Positions 26,107 through 34,435 of a DNA stretch of 43,828 nt are shown here, piece by piece. Position 1 is the stretch's first letter, and every line of letters starts with the position of its first letter. A model generated the notes under the pieces. That model saw only the letters and a list, made by a program, of their open reading frames with translations. It searched no databases and had not been told where the DNA came from. Made by a program: the position numbers and the translations under genes. Origin of the DNA: Methylovulum sp. (lineage in GTDB: Bacteria > Pseudomonadota > Gammaproteobacteria > Methylococcales > Methylomonadaceae); contig JAURZI010000064.1 in NCBI GenBank assembly GCA_030653435.1, forward strand, positions 1 through 43,828, written 5' to 3'.

Positions 26107-27060
26107 ATGAATATGACAACACGGCGCTTAGTAGCGGCCTGCTTCGCTGGATTAATAACGCCAGTATGGGCTTGTGATACGGGTTTCGGCATTAACGCCA
26201 ATTTGCACGGTAACCGGCTTTTTCCAGCCGACAATCCGTGGAACCAAGCTATAGACACCAAAGCCGTCGATTCCAACTCGGCCGCTCTGATTAACCAGAT
26301 GGGTGCCAATATCCCGTTACATCCCGATTTCGGTGCAAATGCCTATTGGGCTGACGGCAAACCATTCGGCATTCCTTACATTGTCGTTTCAGGCATGACA
26401 CCCAAAGTACCGGTGCGCTTTACCTATCATGACGAAAGCGATCCGGGGCCTTACCCGATACCTGCCAATGCTCCGGTTGAGGGCGGCGTCAATTCAAAAG
26501 GTGACCGCCATGTCCTGGTTTTGGATCAGGATCATTGGAAGCTTTACGAAACTTGGAGTTCCTACCAACAAGCCGATGGTAGTTGGGATGCCGGTTCTGG
26601 TGCCGTGTTCAACCTCACGTCCAATACCTTACGCCCGGCCGGATGGACTTCGGCAGATGCGGCGGGCTTGCCCATCCTGCCCGGATTAGTTCGTTACGAT
26701 GAAGTTTATATCGAAAAAGCAGTTAACCACGCTATCCGTTTTACAGTGGCCGAAACACGCCGCGCGTATATTGCGCCTGCGCGGCATTTTGCCAGCAGTA
26801 ACACTAGCCCCAAACTGTTGCCTATGGGCGCACGCTTACGCTTGAAAGCTAACTATGACATTAGCGGTTTTTCTGCGCCTGCCCAAGTGATTCTTAAGGC
26901 CATGAAAAAATATGGCATTATGGTTGCGGATAACGGCAGTAATATGTATTTTTCAGGGACTGCTGATGCCCGTTGGGATGATGACGTGTTGAACACCTTG
27001 AAACAAGTCAGAAACACTGATTTTGAAGTGGTTGCCATGGGGCGGCTGACCACCAAATAG
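26107..27060 (+). CDS. Conserved secreted protein of unknown function
   Basis: A 317-residue exported protein. The ATG at 26107 follows GAGGAAAGGCT; an upstream in-frame start is not supported. Signal peptide about 1-22 (ending VWA). The mature protein has highly conserved-looking blocks: FPADNPWNQAID, PLHPDFGANAYWADGKPFGIPYIVV, YHDESDPGPYPIPANAPVEGG, GDRHVLVLDQDHWKLYE, AGWTSADAAGLPILPGLVRYDEV, ILKAMKKYGIMVADNGSNMYFSG and a terminal FEVV. I have the impression of a widespread bacterial secreted family with this block order but cannot name a domain or activity. It stands alone, 202 bp after cti. Confidence 0.7.
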   Translation: MNMTTRRLVAACFAGLITPVWACDTGFGINANLHGNRLFPADNPWNQAIDTKAVDSNSAALINQMGANIPLHPDFGANAYWADGKPFGIPYIVVSGMTPKVPVRFTYHDESDPGPYPIPANAPVEGGVNSKGDRHVLVLDQDHWKLYETWSSYQQADGSWDAGSGAVFNLTSNTLRPAGWTSADAAGLPILPGLVRYDEVYIEKAVNHAIRFTVAETRRAYIAPARHFASSNTSPKLLPMGARLRLKANYDISGFSAPAQVILKAMKKYGIMVADNGSNMYFSGTADARWDDDVLNTLKQVRNTDFEVVAMGRLTTK

Positions 27061-27381
27061 GAGACTCTTTAAACAGGCTTTTGCTTGACCATGTAACGTC
27101 ATGATCTGCCTGATTTACAGGTCTAAGCTATCAGTTGAGTTCGGCTGTGGGGGACTGTGAGGTCAACCGCCAGAACCATGCCGGAAAGACCGCATTGATA
27201 ATGGCATCATTATCGGGTAACTAGCACTGTTGATGGGTTGGGCGGGTTGGATAGTTATGATCGGCGGGGCATTGTTGCCGCCTGCCTGGCGCTCAAGGAT
27301 ACAGCCGTACTGTCGCTATCGTTAAGCGACTGGCTCTAAAGCAGGCCGCAGCGAGTGTTCGCCGCGGCCTGTTATGGCAAC
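27061..27381. other. Intergenic region between convergent genes
   Basis: A 321-bp gap between the secreted-protein gene and the convergent cold-shock gene. It contains a GTCGCT/AGCGAC hairpin (27312-27330) and the terminator candidate listed next. No gene seen. Confidence 0.5.
27342..27371 (-). terminator. Terminator-like hairpin of the cold-shock gene
   Basis: CAGGCCGC (27342-27349) pairs perfectly with GCGGCCTG (27364-27371). It lies just downstream of the minus-strand cold-shock gene. The T tract is short (CTTTAG), so termination strength is uncertain. Confidence 0.55.
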
Positions 27382-27597
27382 TTAGATGATGACGCTTACG
27401 TTTTCAGCTTGCGGGCCTTTGGGGCCTTGCGTTACGCTGAACTGCACGTTCTGGCCTTCATCCAGCGATTTGTAGCCGCCAGAATTATTGATTTGTTGAA
27501 AATGTACAAATACATCCGGGCCTGATTTCTGTTCGATAAAGCCGAAGCCTTTGTCTGAATTAAACCATTTAACGGTGCCTGTAGTTACTGTAGACAT
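27382..27597 (-). CDS. Cold-shock-domain protein (CspA family)
   Basis: A 71-residue single-OB-fold protein that binds single-stranded RNA and DNA. It has both RNA-binding motifs: KGFGFIE (about 16-22) and DVFVHFQQI (about 28-36). The rest follows CspA closely ([39 protein letters not shown]). AAGGATTCATT precedes the ATG. A stretch of more than 100 bp without genes upstream could hold a long 5' leader, common for cold-shock genes, but no cold-box was identified with confidence. Confidence 0.95.
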   Translation of the reverse strand: MSTVTTGTVKWFNSDKGFGFIEQKSGPDVFVHFQQINNSGGYKSLDEGQNVQFSVTQGPKGPQAENVSVII

Positions 27598-27911
27598 AAT
27601 GAATCCTTATAAAATTAAATAAAAGCCGTGAAGGCGAGTAAAGCCGGGAAATTTAGAAATTACTTAATGAAACAAGGACGATAAACTACAAGGAGAAACA
27701 TCGAAAAGGTAAACAGAGGGTAAATCAGATTTTCAAGCTGAGACCGATTATAAGCGTTTACTTATGAATGTCAACACATTATTAGCGATTTCTAATAATA
27801 CTTGGTGCGCTGCTGTTTTTTAGTGATCTAGGCTAGTGACTGTAAGAAAATAAGTGCGATAGCTTTTTATACTAAAGGGCACGATGGATAAAATGTTTAA
27901 GATAGTCTGAT
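27598..27911. other. Divergent promoter region of csp and cobU
   Basis: A 314-bp A/T-rich stretch. It must hold the promoter and leader of the minus-strand cold-shock gene and the promoter of cobU. I could not pick unambiguous -35/-10 pairs. Confidence 0.45.
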
Positions 27912-28409
27912 ATGAAAACCTTGTTTATCGGCGGTGTAAAAAGCGGTAAATCACGGCTGGCGGAAGCGTATATTTTAATGCGGGCCGGAGCGTCCAAACC
28001 GTACTATGTGGCGACAACCGAATTTGTAGATGATGAAATGCAGCTACGTATAGACCGGCATCAGCAGCGCCGAGGAGAGTTGTTTACCACGCTGGAAGCG
28101 CCCGTCAAACTACTGGATACCGTGGCAGCGTGCAGGCAGCCGGTCTTGGTGGAATGCGTCACAATGTGGCTGAACAACCAGCTTTATCATCAGGTACCCG
28201 AAGCCGAAAGCCTGCGGGAACTGGAAGCTGTTTTACGGCTGCCTTGCGACATGGTGCTAGTCCATAATGAGGTCGGTTTCGGGATTATTCCCGACAATGC
28301 GTTAGCGCGGCAGTTTGTCGATTTGTCGGGGAAAGCGGCGCAGTTGATGGGGCTGCATTGCGATAAGGTGTTTTTTTGCAGTGCAGGTTTGGCATTGCCT
28401 ATGAAATGA
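27912..28409 (+). CDS. cobU: Cobinamide kinase / cobinamide-phosphate guanylyltransferase
   Basis: A 165-residue cytoplasmic bifunctional enzyme of cobalamin nucleotide-loop assembly. It phosphorylates adenosylcobinamide and then transfers GMP to it. A P-loop GGVKSGKS lies at residues 7-14. The RIDRHQQRR segment carries His50, which aligns with the guanylylated His of CobU. VECVTMWLNNQL and NEVGFGIIPDN are family signatures. Slightly shorter than typical (about 180). It is the only cobalamin biosynthesis enzyme in the window, so cobinamide salvage rather than a full pathway is indicated locally. The C10 tract and riboswitch of btuB follow. Confidence 0.93.
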   Translation: MKTLFIGGVKSGKSRLAEAYILMRAGASKPYYVATTEFVDDEMQLRIDRHQQRRGELFTTLEAPVKLLDTVAACRQPVLVECVTMWLNNQLYHQVPEAESLRELEAVLRLPCDMVLVHNEVGFGIIPDNALARQFVDLSGKAAQLMGLHCDKVFFCSAGLALPMK

Positions 28410-28444
28410 CGGCGGCATAGGTCACGCCTTTGCGCTTAATTTTA

Positions 28445-28454
28445 CCCCCCCCCC
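28445..28454. repeat. Homopolymer of ten C
   Basis: Ten consecutive C residues lie between cobU and the btuB promoter, 35 bp after the cobU stop and about 35 bp before the -35 box. It is a slippage-prone tract and also a likely sequencing-error position. Confidence 0.9.
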
Positions 28455-28488
28455 TACGGCACGCGCTAGATGGCTCCGCTAATCAGCA

Positions 28489-28516
28489 TTGCTTTATCGG
28501 CGCAAATCCTTATAAT
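28489..28516 (+). promoter_or_regulatory. Sigma70-type promoter of the btuB transcript
   Basis: TTGCTT (28489-28494), a 16-bp spacer and a perfect TATAAT (28511-28516), placing the transcription start near 28523, immediately before the riboswitch. Confidence 0.65.
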
Positions 28517-28529
28517 TGCGCCTTGCTTT

Positions 28530-28710
28530 AAGGTTCCAGAAGGTTTTTACCTGATGGTTAAACGGGAAGTCGGTGAGGTTTTTCCAAATCCGACGCTGCC
28601 CCCGCAACGGTAATTAAGTAAAAGAACCGTCAAAATGCCACTGTGCAACTGCATGGGAAGGTGACGGTTCAGGCAGATGCCACTTATAAGCCCGGAGACC
28701 GGCCTCAAAG
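28530..28710 (+). promoter_or_regulatory. Cobalamin (B12) riboswitch
   Basis: The conserved cobalamin-aptamer blocks occur in order: AAACGGGAAGTCGGTGAGG, then CCGACGCTGCCCCCGCAACGG, CCACTGTG, GGGAAGGTGACGGTTC and the B12 box AAGCCCGGAGACCGGCC (about 28688-28705). The aptamer is followed by a terminator hairpin, so binding of adenosylcobalamin probably favours termination and lowers btuB expression. Confidence 0.95.
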
Positions 28711-28717
28711 TAGATTC

Positions 28718-28784
28718 GGCGCAGCGGAGGGCTGTTCTACGAAAAGAACATGGTCTCTGCTGTCTTAAGCGCCCCATCTTTTTT
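28718..28784 (+). terminator. Riboswitch expression platform: intrinsic terminator
   Basis: A long imperfect hairpin begins with GGCGCAGCGGAGG (28718-28730), turns at TGTTCT-ACGAA-AGAACA and closes with CTCTGCTG and GCGCC (to 28773). CCATC and six T residues follow (through about 28784). Its position between the B12 box and the btuB start codon marks transcriptional attenuation. Confidence 0.85.
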
Positions 28785-28843
28785 AGTTTTATTGTCCTTC
28801 GTTGTCTATCAACTCTCTATGCGCGGGCGGCGCAGAGGACAAT

Positions 28844-30682
28844 ATGCAAAAACTTATCATTAGCTCGTTACTATTAACCGGTATTACCTCCCCCACACAA
28901 GCCCAAGCTACGGGCTCCCAAAATATGTCTGACCTGCCTAGCGTCGTCGTGACGGCAACCAGAACAGAAACCCCAAAAAACCAATTGGCTGCCGCAGCAA
29001 CCGTTTATACCCGGCAAGATATTGAACGCTTGCAGGTCAAAACATTTCCCGATTTGTTAAGGGGCGGGACCGGTGCCGATATGACCCAACAGGGCGGTTA
29101 CGGCAAGACCACCAGCGTGTTTATGCGCGGCGCCAACTCTGACCATATTCTGGTCATGATAGATGGCATTAAAGTGGGTTCTGCGACGCTGGGAGCCACG
29201 CCGTTTGAATTTATCCCTATTGACCAAATTGAACGGGTCGAAATTATCCGTGGCCCGCAGTCCAGCCTGTACGGATCGGAGGCGATAGGCGGGGTTATCC
29301 AGATATTTACCCGCAAAGGCCATGCCCAACAAAAGCCGTCCATTACGCTGGATGCGGGCGGCGGCTCTTATGATACGGCCCAGGCATCAGGCACGGTTAG
29401 CGGTACGCTGGACAACAGCTGGTACAACCTGGGGGTATCGCATTTTAATTCGCAGGGTTTTAATGCACAGCAAGCAACGCCAGGGCCTTACGGGGTAGAC
29501 CAACCGGATCGGGATGGTTACGAGAACACCGCGCTGAATGCCAGGGTCGGCCATCATTTCGACAATAATGCAGAAATTGACGCATTTTTTATGCGGGCGG
29601 AAGGCGCCACCGAGTACGACGGCAGTTATCAGGACAAGACAGACTTTCTGACCCAAGTAGTCGGCACGTCCGCCAGTATTGACGTGCTCGATGACTGGCG
29701 CAGCAGCTTGCGCCTTGGGCAAAGCCTGGATCAAAACGACCAGTTTACGCCGGATGGCTTGTTTTCCAGCCGCTTTAACACCTCGCGCTGGAATGCGACC
29801 TGGCTTAATCAAGTGACCTTGTCTGAAAGCCATCAACTGACGATAGGCTCAGACTATCGTGTCGATGAAATCGATAGTTCAGAAAAATATCTGGAAACAT
29901 CCCGTTATGATGTCGGCGTTTTTACCGAATTGCACAGCCGCGTTTTAGACAATCACTTTGTCAACGCGTCGGTGCGCTGGGATGAAAACCAGGCTTTTGG
30001 CGACTATATGACGGGCAATATAGGCTGGCGTTATAACGGCGACTACGGGCTGAGCCCCTTCGCAAGTTTTGGCAATGCCTTTAAGTCACCTAATTTTAAT
30101 GATCTTTATTATCCCAATTATGGCAATCCCAGCTTAAGTCCTGAAGAATCGGCGTCTGTCGAAGTGGGGCTGGCGGGCGACCATTGGCTGCAATGGGAAA
30201 TCCGCGCCTACCATACGGATATAGATAATTTAATTACGCCGGTCATGGATGCCCATTACAATTTCAGCGCACAAAATATCGGCAAAGCCCAGATTGACGG
30301 CCTTGAACTTGAAATCAGCAAACAGTGGCTAGGTTGGCATGGCAAGCTCGGCATGAACCTGTTAAACCCGGAAAACAGGGAAACGAATGCACAGTTGCCG
30401 CGCCGTAGCGATAAAAGCTTGTCCTTTGATATGTCCAAAGCGATTGGGGCTTTTGACCTGGGCGTTAATGTGCTGGCTCAGGGGGGGCGTTTCAATGAAC
30501 CGCAGGACCAGAATCGGGTGGCGGGCTTTGTCACAGTTGATTTGCGGTCAGCTTACCGTATCAATAAAAACTGGATATTAAGTGCAAAATTAAATAACCT
30601 GCTGGATAAAACCTACCAGACAGTGAATACTTACAATACAGCGGATAGAAACTTCTTCTTGTCTCTCCATTATAATAACTGA
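28844..30682 (+). CDS. btuB: TonB-dependent vitamin B12 outer-membrane receptor
   Basis: A 612-residue outer-membrane transporter. The ATG at 28844 follows AGAGGACAAT. Signal peptide about 1-22 (ending AQA). A TonB box is visible near residue 30 (LPSVVVTATRTETPKN). A plug domain (about 45-155; FPDLLRGGTGADMTQQGGYGKTTSVFMRGANSDHILVMIDG, IERVEIIRGPQSSLYGSEAIGGVIQIFT) is followed by a 22-strand barrel ending in ...FFLSLHYNN. The upstream B12 riboswitch identifies the substrate as a corrinoid. btuM starts 23 bp later, so the two form an operon that brings B12 into the cytoplasm. Confidence 0.93.
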   Translation: MQKLIISSLLLTGITSPTQAQATGSQNMSDLPSVVVTATRTETPKNQLAAAATVYTRQDIERLQVKTFPDLLRGGTGADMTQQGGYGKTTSVFMRGANSDHILVMIDGIKVGSATLGATPFEFIPIDQIERVEIIRGPQSSLYGSEAIGGVIQIFTRKGHAQQKPSITLDAGGGSYDTAQASGTVSGTLDNSWYNLGVSHFNSQGFNAQQATPGPYGVDQPDRDGYENTALNARVGHHFDNNAEIDAFFMRAEGATEYDGSYQDKTDFLTQVVGTSASIDVLDDWRSSLRLGQSLDQNDQFTPDGLFSSRFNTSRWNATWLNQVTLSESHQLTIGSDYRVDEIDSSEKYLETSRYDVGVFTELHSRVLDNHFVNASVRWDENQAFGDYMTGNIGWRYNGDYGLSPFASFGNAFKSPNFNDLYYPNYGNPSLSPEESASVEVGLAGDHWLQWEIRAYHTDIDNLITPVMDAHYNFSAQNIGKAQIDGLELEISKQWLGWHGKLGMNLLNPENRETNAQLPRRSDKSLSFDMSKAIGAFDLGVNVLAQGGRFNEPQDQNRVAGFVTVDLRSAYRINKNWILSAKLNNLLDKTYQTVNTYNTADRNFFLSLHYNN

Positions 30683-30705
30683 ACTACCCTTCTACGGAGC
30701 TCACT

Positions 30706-31287
30706 ATGACGATTAAACCATGGCTATCAGCCGGCTATTTGCCTTTCCCCCTTATCGCCCTGATGGTACTGACGCGCTACCATCATTTTGGCGACGTTTT
30801 GCATCTTCCCGATGCATCGTTGGCCGTTTTTTTCTTTGCCGGATTTTATCGTGCCGGTGCTTACGGTAAAGCGGCGTTCTTTGGCTTTTTGCTGGGTCTC
30901 GCGGGGTTAATCGACTATGTCGCAATTGCCAACGGAACCAGCGACTGGTGCATATCGCCAGCGTACCTTTTCTTAATACCGACTTATGCCGTAATGTGCT
31001 GGGCGGGGCATTATTGCTCAGGCTTCAAGTCGATGGCTTTGCCGGAGCTGGCCATTTCTGCTGGTTACGCAACGTTGGCGGCATCAGTGGCGTTTGCCGT
31101 TTCAAATGGCAGCTTCTTTTTATTTTCAGGGCGCTATCAGGATTTGCCGTGGCTGGATTATGTGCAGGGCGTTGCCCGTTATTACCCGTCTTATGTCGGT
31201 TCAGCCGTTCTTTATGCGGTGGCCGGATTGGTTATTATCAAAGCCGTTAAAACGTGGTCCGCACTGGCACGCCATTACGAAATTTAG
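30706..31287 (+). CDS. btuM: BtuM-like inner-membrane cobalamin transporter
   Basis: A 193-residue protein with about six membrane helices. It lies 23 bp after btuB, under the B12 riboswitch. The position and length fit BtuM, a solitary S-component-like corrinoid transporter. In the studied homologue from Thiobacillus denitrificans a single Cys (Cys80) binds the cobalt and removes cyanide from cyanocobalamin. Here Cys82 in DWCISPAYLFLIPTY is in the equivalent place, preceded by Asp70 in LIDYVAIANGTSDW. No btuCDF genes are in the window, so this protein may be the sole inner-membrane step. The assignment rests on context and this motif; another riboswitch-controlled membrane protein is possible. 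Confidence 0.7.
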   Translation: MTIKPWLSAGYLPFPLIALMVLTRYHHFGDVLHLPDASLAVFFFAGFYRAGAYGKAAFFGFLLGLAGLIDYVAIANGTSDWCISPAYLFLIPTYAVMCWAGHYCSGFKSMALPELAISAGYATLAASVAFAVSNGSFFLFSGRYQDLPWLDYVQGVARYYPSYVGSAVLYAVAGLVIIKAVKTWSALARHYEI

Positions 31288-31296
31288 CCGACTTGG

Positions 31297-31328
31297 GCAT
31301 AGGGGCTTCTGGTCAGCGGCCCCTATGC
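31297..31328 (+). terminator. Hairpin between btuM and ppk2
   Basis: GCATAGGGGC (31297-31306) pairs perfectly with GCCCCTATGC (31319-31328) across a 12-nt loop. No T run follows. It probably ends or attenuates the btuB-btuM transcript ahead of ppk2, whose start codon is 30 bp away. Confidence 0.55.
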
Positions 31329-31358
31329 TCATGGTTCCGGCTTCAAGGAATACGATAG

Positions 31359-32144
31359 ATGGCAAAAAAACACGACAAATCTTCGATTGACAAACAAGCC
31401 TATAAAAAAACACTCAGGGCATTGCAAATCGAGCTGGTCAAGTTACAGAAGCACATCATCAAACAGGACTATAAGATACTGATTATCTTTGAAGGCCGTG
31501 ATGCAGGCGGTAAGGACGGCACGATCAAGCGCATAGTGGAACACCTCAGCCCGCGAGAAATTCGTACCGTCGCGCTGGGGCCGCCTTCAGACCGCGATAA
31601 AAGTAACTGGTATTTTCAGCGTTATACCGCCTATCTTCCCGCAGCTTCCGAAATGGTGTTGTTCAACCGCAGCTGGTACAACCGCGCGGGCGTGGAACGA
31701 GTGATGGGTTTTTGCACGGATGTACAATGCCAGGAGTTTCTTGAAACTGTCCCCAGTTATGAAGGTATGCTGATCCGCTCAGGCATCAGGCTGTTGAAAT
31801 ATTATCTGGATATCAGCAAAGATGAGCAAAAGAAACGCCTGGATGACCGCGAGCAGGATCCGCTGAAACAATGGAAAATAAGCCCTATTGATAAATCCTC
31901 CCAAAAATATTGGGATGAATACAGTGTAGCCCGCAACATTATGTTTGCCAAAACTCATCACTGCGATGCGCCATGGACGATAGTCAGGGCAGACCACAAA
32001 CCCACAGCCCGGATCAATGTCATCAGGGATATATTATCGCGGCTTGATTATGTCGGCAAAGACGAGGCTTTGATATGCCCGGATGCCGATATTGTGTTTC
32101 CCTATGCCGAAGACTGCCTGAAAAACGGCATGATAGTCCCGTGA
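31359..32144 (+). CDS. ppk2: Polyphosphate kinase 2
   Basis: A 261-residue cytoplasmic enzyme that transfers phosphate between polyphosphate and nucleoside diphosphates. It has the PPK2 Walker A loop EGRDAGGKDG (45-54) and the sequence blocks RTVALGPPSDRDKSNWYFQRYTAYLPAASEMVLFNRSWYNRAGVERVMGF (about 70-120), ISKDEQKKRLDDREQDPLKQWKIS and a terminal YGxx-type extension. Length fits class I single-domain PPK2. GGAATACGATAG precedes the ATG. It lies 72 bp after btuM, behind a hairpin, so cotranscription is uncertain. Direction (ADP- or GDP-phosphorylating) cannot be read from sequence. Confidence 0.92.
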   Translation: MAKKHDKSSIDKQAYKKTLRALQIELVKLQKHIIKQDYKILIIFEGRDAGGKDGTIKRIVEHLSPREIRTVALGPPSDRDKSNWYFQRYTAYLPAASEMVLFNRSWYNRAGVERVMGFCTDVQCQEFLETVPSYEGMLIRSGIRLLKYYLDISKDEQKKRLDDREQDPLKQWKISPIDKSSQKYWDEYSVARNIMFAKTHHCDAPWTIVRADHKPTARINVIRDILSRLDYVGKDEALICPDADIVFPYAEDCLKNGMIVP

Positions 32145-32430
32145 TACCAAGGGCTCGCCTTTTTAATTATGGTTGAATGCCGTCAACATGCTAACCAACA
32201 CGATAACTAACAGCGATGTGGATGTGGGGGCAATAAGAATCGGACAACCGGAAACACAAGCAAGCAACGCTGAAACGGTTTAAAGCAATTTCGGTAAAGT
32301 GCCGTTAAGTCCTGTAGACAACGCGGACTGCCCTAAACCATCCAACAAGGCATCGTCTGAGCATAGTTTCACTAATCCTGTTATCGCCGTCATTCGGCAC
32401 AAATCGCGGATAACTTAAGGAGGTATAGAA

Positions 32431-32814
32431 ATGAAAAAAATTTTAATTGTTGAAGATTCGGAAGATATACAAGAATTGGTGCTTGCCACACTAGAATGTC
32501 CGGAATATCAGATATTGCAAGCCTACAACGCCGATAAGGCCATGAGTTTCCTGCTTAATGACCTTCCTGATTTGATCGTGCTGGATGTCATGATGCCGGG
32601 GAAAATGAACGGATTTGAATTCTGTAAGCTTATTAAACACAACGCAAGGCTGTCTTCAATTAAAGTGATTTTGTTAACCGCTAAAAACCAGCGTGACGAT
32701 ATTATGGAAGGCATCAAGGTAAAATCGGACGCCTATATGGTCAAGCCGTTCCAGCCATTGGCGTTACAAAAGAAGGCCCATGAACTGCTTTATTCACCCA
32801 AACTCAAAAAGTAG
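32431..32814 (+). CDS. Single-domain response regulator (CheY-like receiver)
   Basis: A 127-residue receiver domain without an output domain. The acidic pocket is Glu8-Asp9, the phosphoacceptor Asp52 (LIVLDVMMPG), with switch residues Thr83 and Lys105 (VKPFQP). AGGAGG lies upstream of the ATG, a strong ribosome-binding site. No histidine kinase with intact phospho-His is adjacent; NifL nearby is a kinase-like anti-activator and not an obvious partner. It is convergent with nifA, 79 bp apart. Its partner is unknown. Confidence 0.9.
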   Translation: MKKILIVEDSEDIQELVLATLECPEYQILQAYNADKAMSFLLNDLPDLIVLDVMMPGKMNGFEFCKLIKHNARLSSIKVILLTAKNQRDDIMEGIKVKSDAYMVKPFQPLALQKKAHELLYSPKLKK

Positions 32815-32893
32815 TCGATAAATCCCAAATGCGCCAGCGCCTGACAATGTAGAAGGTACACGATGCGTACAAAAAAAACCGAATCGTTGCCGT

Positions 32894-34435
32894 TTAAATT
32901 TGTTTCATCGTAATATCCAGCGTCAAAATACGGTACGCAATTTGCCGTGGCGTCATATTCAGCAACCGTGCTGCTTTCGCCTGTACCCAGCCGCTTTGTT
33001 CCAGCGCGGCTATCACGCGTTCGCGGTCGTCCATGCTTTCATCGTTCAAGTCTACGCTCAGGTTTTTTTGCGGTTTGCTGCTGATGCCGGTGCCTATTTC
33101 ATCCTCCAGACCGGTGCTGACCATGACGTCGCGGTCGATAATGCCGTTGGCGCTCATGATCGCGGCGCGTTCCAGACGGTTGGCGAGTTCCCGGACATTG
33201 CCCGGCCAGTTGTGTTTCATCAGCAATCGGATGGCGCTTTCCTTGATATCCAGCGGACGTCCGCCTTGCTGCTCTGAAATCCTGCCCAGCAGAAATTCGG
33301 CAAGTTCGGGGATGTCTTCGGTCCGGTCCCGCAGCGGCGGCATGTTAATGGGCATGACATTGAGCCGGTAATACAGATCTTCCCTAAACGCGCCTTTGGT
33401 GACCTCCTCTTCAAGATTGCGGTTGGTTGCCGCAATGATGCGGACATTGACTTTGATCGTCGCCGAGCCGCCTACCCTTTCAAATTCGCCCTCCTGCAAG
33501 ACACGCAAGAGTTTGGCCTGGAATGACGCGGAGATTTCGCCGATTTCATCCAGGAACAACGTGCCGTTGTCGGCCAGTTCAAAACGCCCCTTACGTTGGT
33601 TGACGGCGCCGCTGAACGCGCCTTTTTCATGCCCGAACAGTTCCGACTCCAATAAGGTGTCGGGTAGCGCGGCGCAATTCAGTTTTAAGAACGGCCCCCC
33701 TGCACAGCCGGAATTAAAGTGTATCGAGTTGGCGACGACTTCTTTGCCTGTGCCTGATTCCCCGCGTATCAACACCGTCGTGTTCCATTTGGCAACCTGC
33801 CTGATTAAATCAAAGACTTTCAGCATCGGCGGCGAATGCCCTATGATGTTTTCAAAGCCGTAATTTTTAATCAGCGCCTGCTTCAACTGGTCGCGTTCAC
33901 TGAGCAAATCACGCTGTTTGCGTTCGATGATCCTGAGCATTTTGACACTTTGCGCGATCAGGTTGGCGATCATTTCCATAAACCGCGCCCGTTCGCCTAG
34001 CATCTGGCTGTTATCGGGCTGCGCCGCCAGCACACCGACCAGCTCGCCTTTTTCGATATAGATGGGCGAGCCGATAAACGGCAGTTCCGGGTCGTATAAG
34101 CCCAAACGCCCTAAAAAACGCGGCTCTTCGGACACTTTTTCGACGACTATCGTGCTGCCTTCAGCCAGTATCGCGCCCATCAGGCCTTCGCCGGGATTAT
34201 AACGGACCGGATGCGTCGGTCTGCCCGTGCCGTCCGTGTGCACCGCGCAGACGATCATGCCTTTGTTTTCTATTTCCCTGAGGGTGATCATGCCGGAGCG
34301 CATGCCCGATTTTTTATGCAATATCTCCAATACGCCTTGCAACTTGGCATGTAAATCATGGGCGCTGTTGAGTATCTGGCTAATCAGATACAACGCATCC
34401 AGTTCCGCTTCTATAAGCTGTATACGCCCGGTCAT
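32894..34435 (-). CDS. nifA: NifA, sigma54-dependent activator of nitrogen-fixation genes
   Basis: A 513-residue activator. It has an N-terminal GAF domain (about 25-165), an AAA+ domain with Walker A GESGTGKE (about 225-232), the sigma54-contact loop, Walker B FLDEIGE (about 292-298) and a C-terminal Fis-type HTH (about 470-510, WVQAKAARLLNMTPRQIAYRI). The contact loop reads GAFSGA, with Ser275 in place of the usual Thr. There is no Cys-rich linker, as expected of NifA proteins controlled by NifL. The ATG overlaps the nifL stop (TGATG), so translation is coupled; a GTG 3 nt upstream is an alternative. It should activate the divergent rnf promoter and probably nifLA itself. Confidence 0.94.
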   Translation of the reverse strand: MTGRIQLIEAELDALYLISQILNSAHDLHAKLQGVLEILHKKSGMRSGMITLREIENKGMIVCAVHTDGTGRPTHPVRYNPGEGLMGAILAEGSTIVVEKVSEEPRFLGRLGLYDPELPFIGSPIYIEKGELVGVLAAQPDNSQMLGERARFMEMIANLIAQSVKMLRIIERKQRDLLSERDQLKQALIKNYGFENIIGHSPPMLKVFDLIRQVAKWNTTVLIRGESGTGKEVVANSIHFNSGCAGGPFLKLNCAALPDTLLESELFGHEKGAFSGAVNQRKGRFELADNGTLFLDEIGEISASFQAKLLRVLQEGEFERVGGSATIKVNVRIIAATNRNLEEEVTKGAFREDLYYRLNVMPINMPPLRDRTEDIPELAEFLLGRISEQQGGRPLDIKESAIRLLMKHNWPGNVRELANRLERAAIMSANGIIDRDVMVSTGLEDEIGTGISSKPQKNLSVDLNDESMDDRERVIAALEQSGWVQAKAARLLNMTPRQIAYRILTLDITMKQI

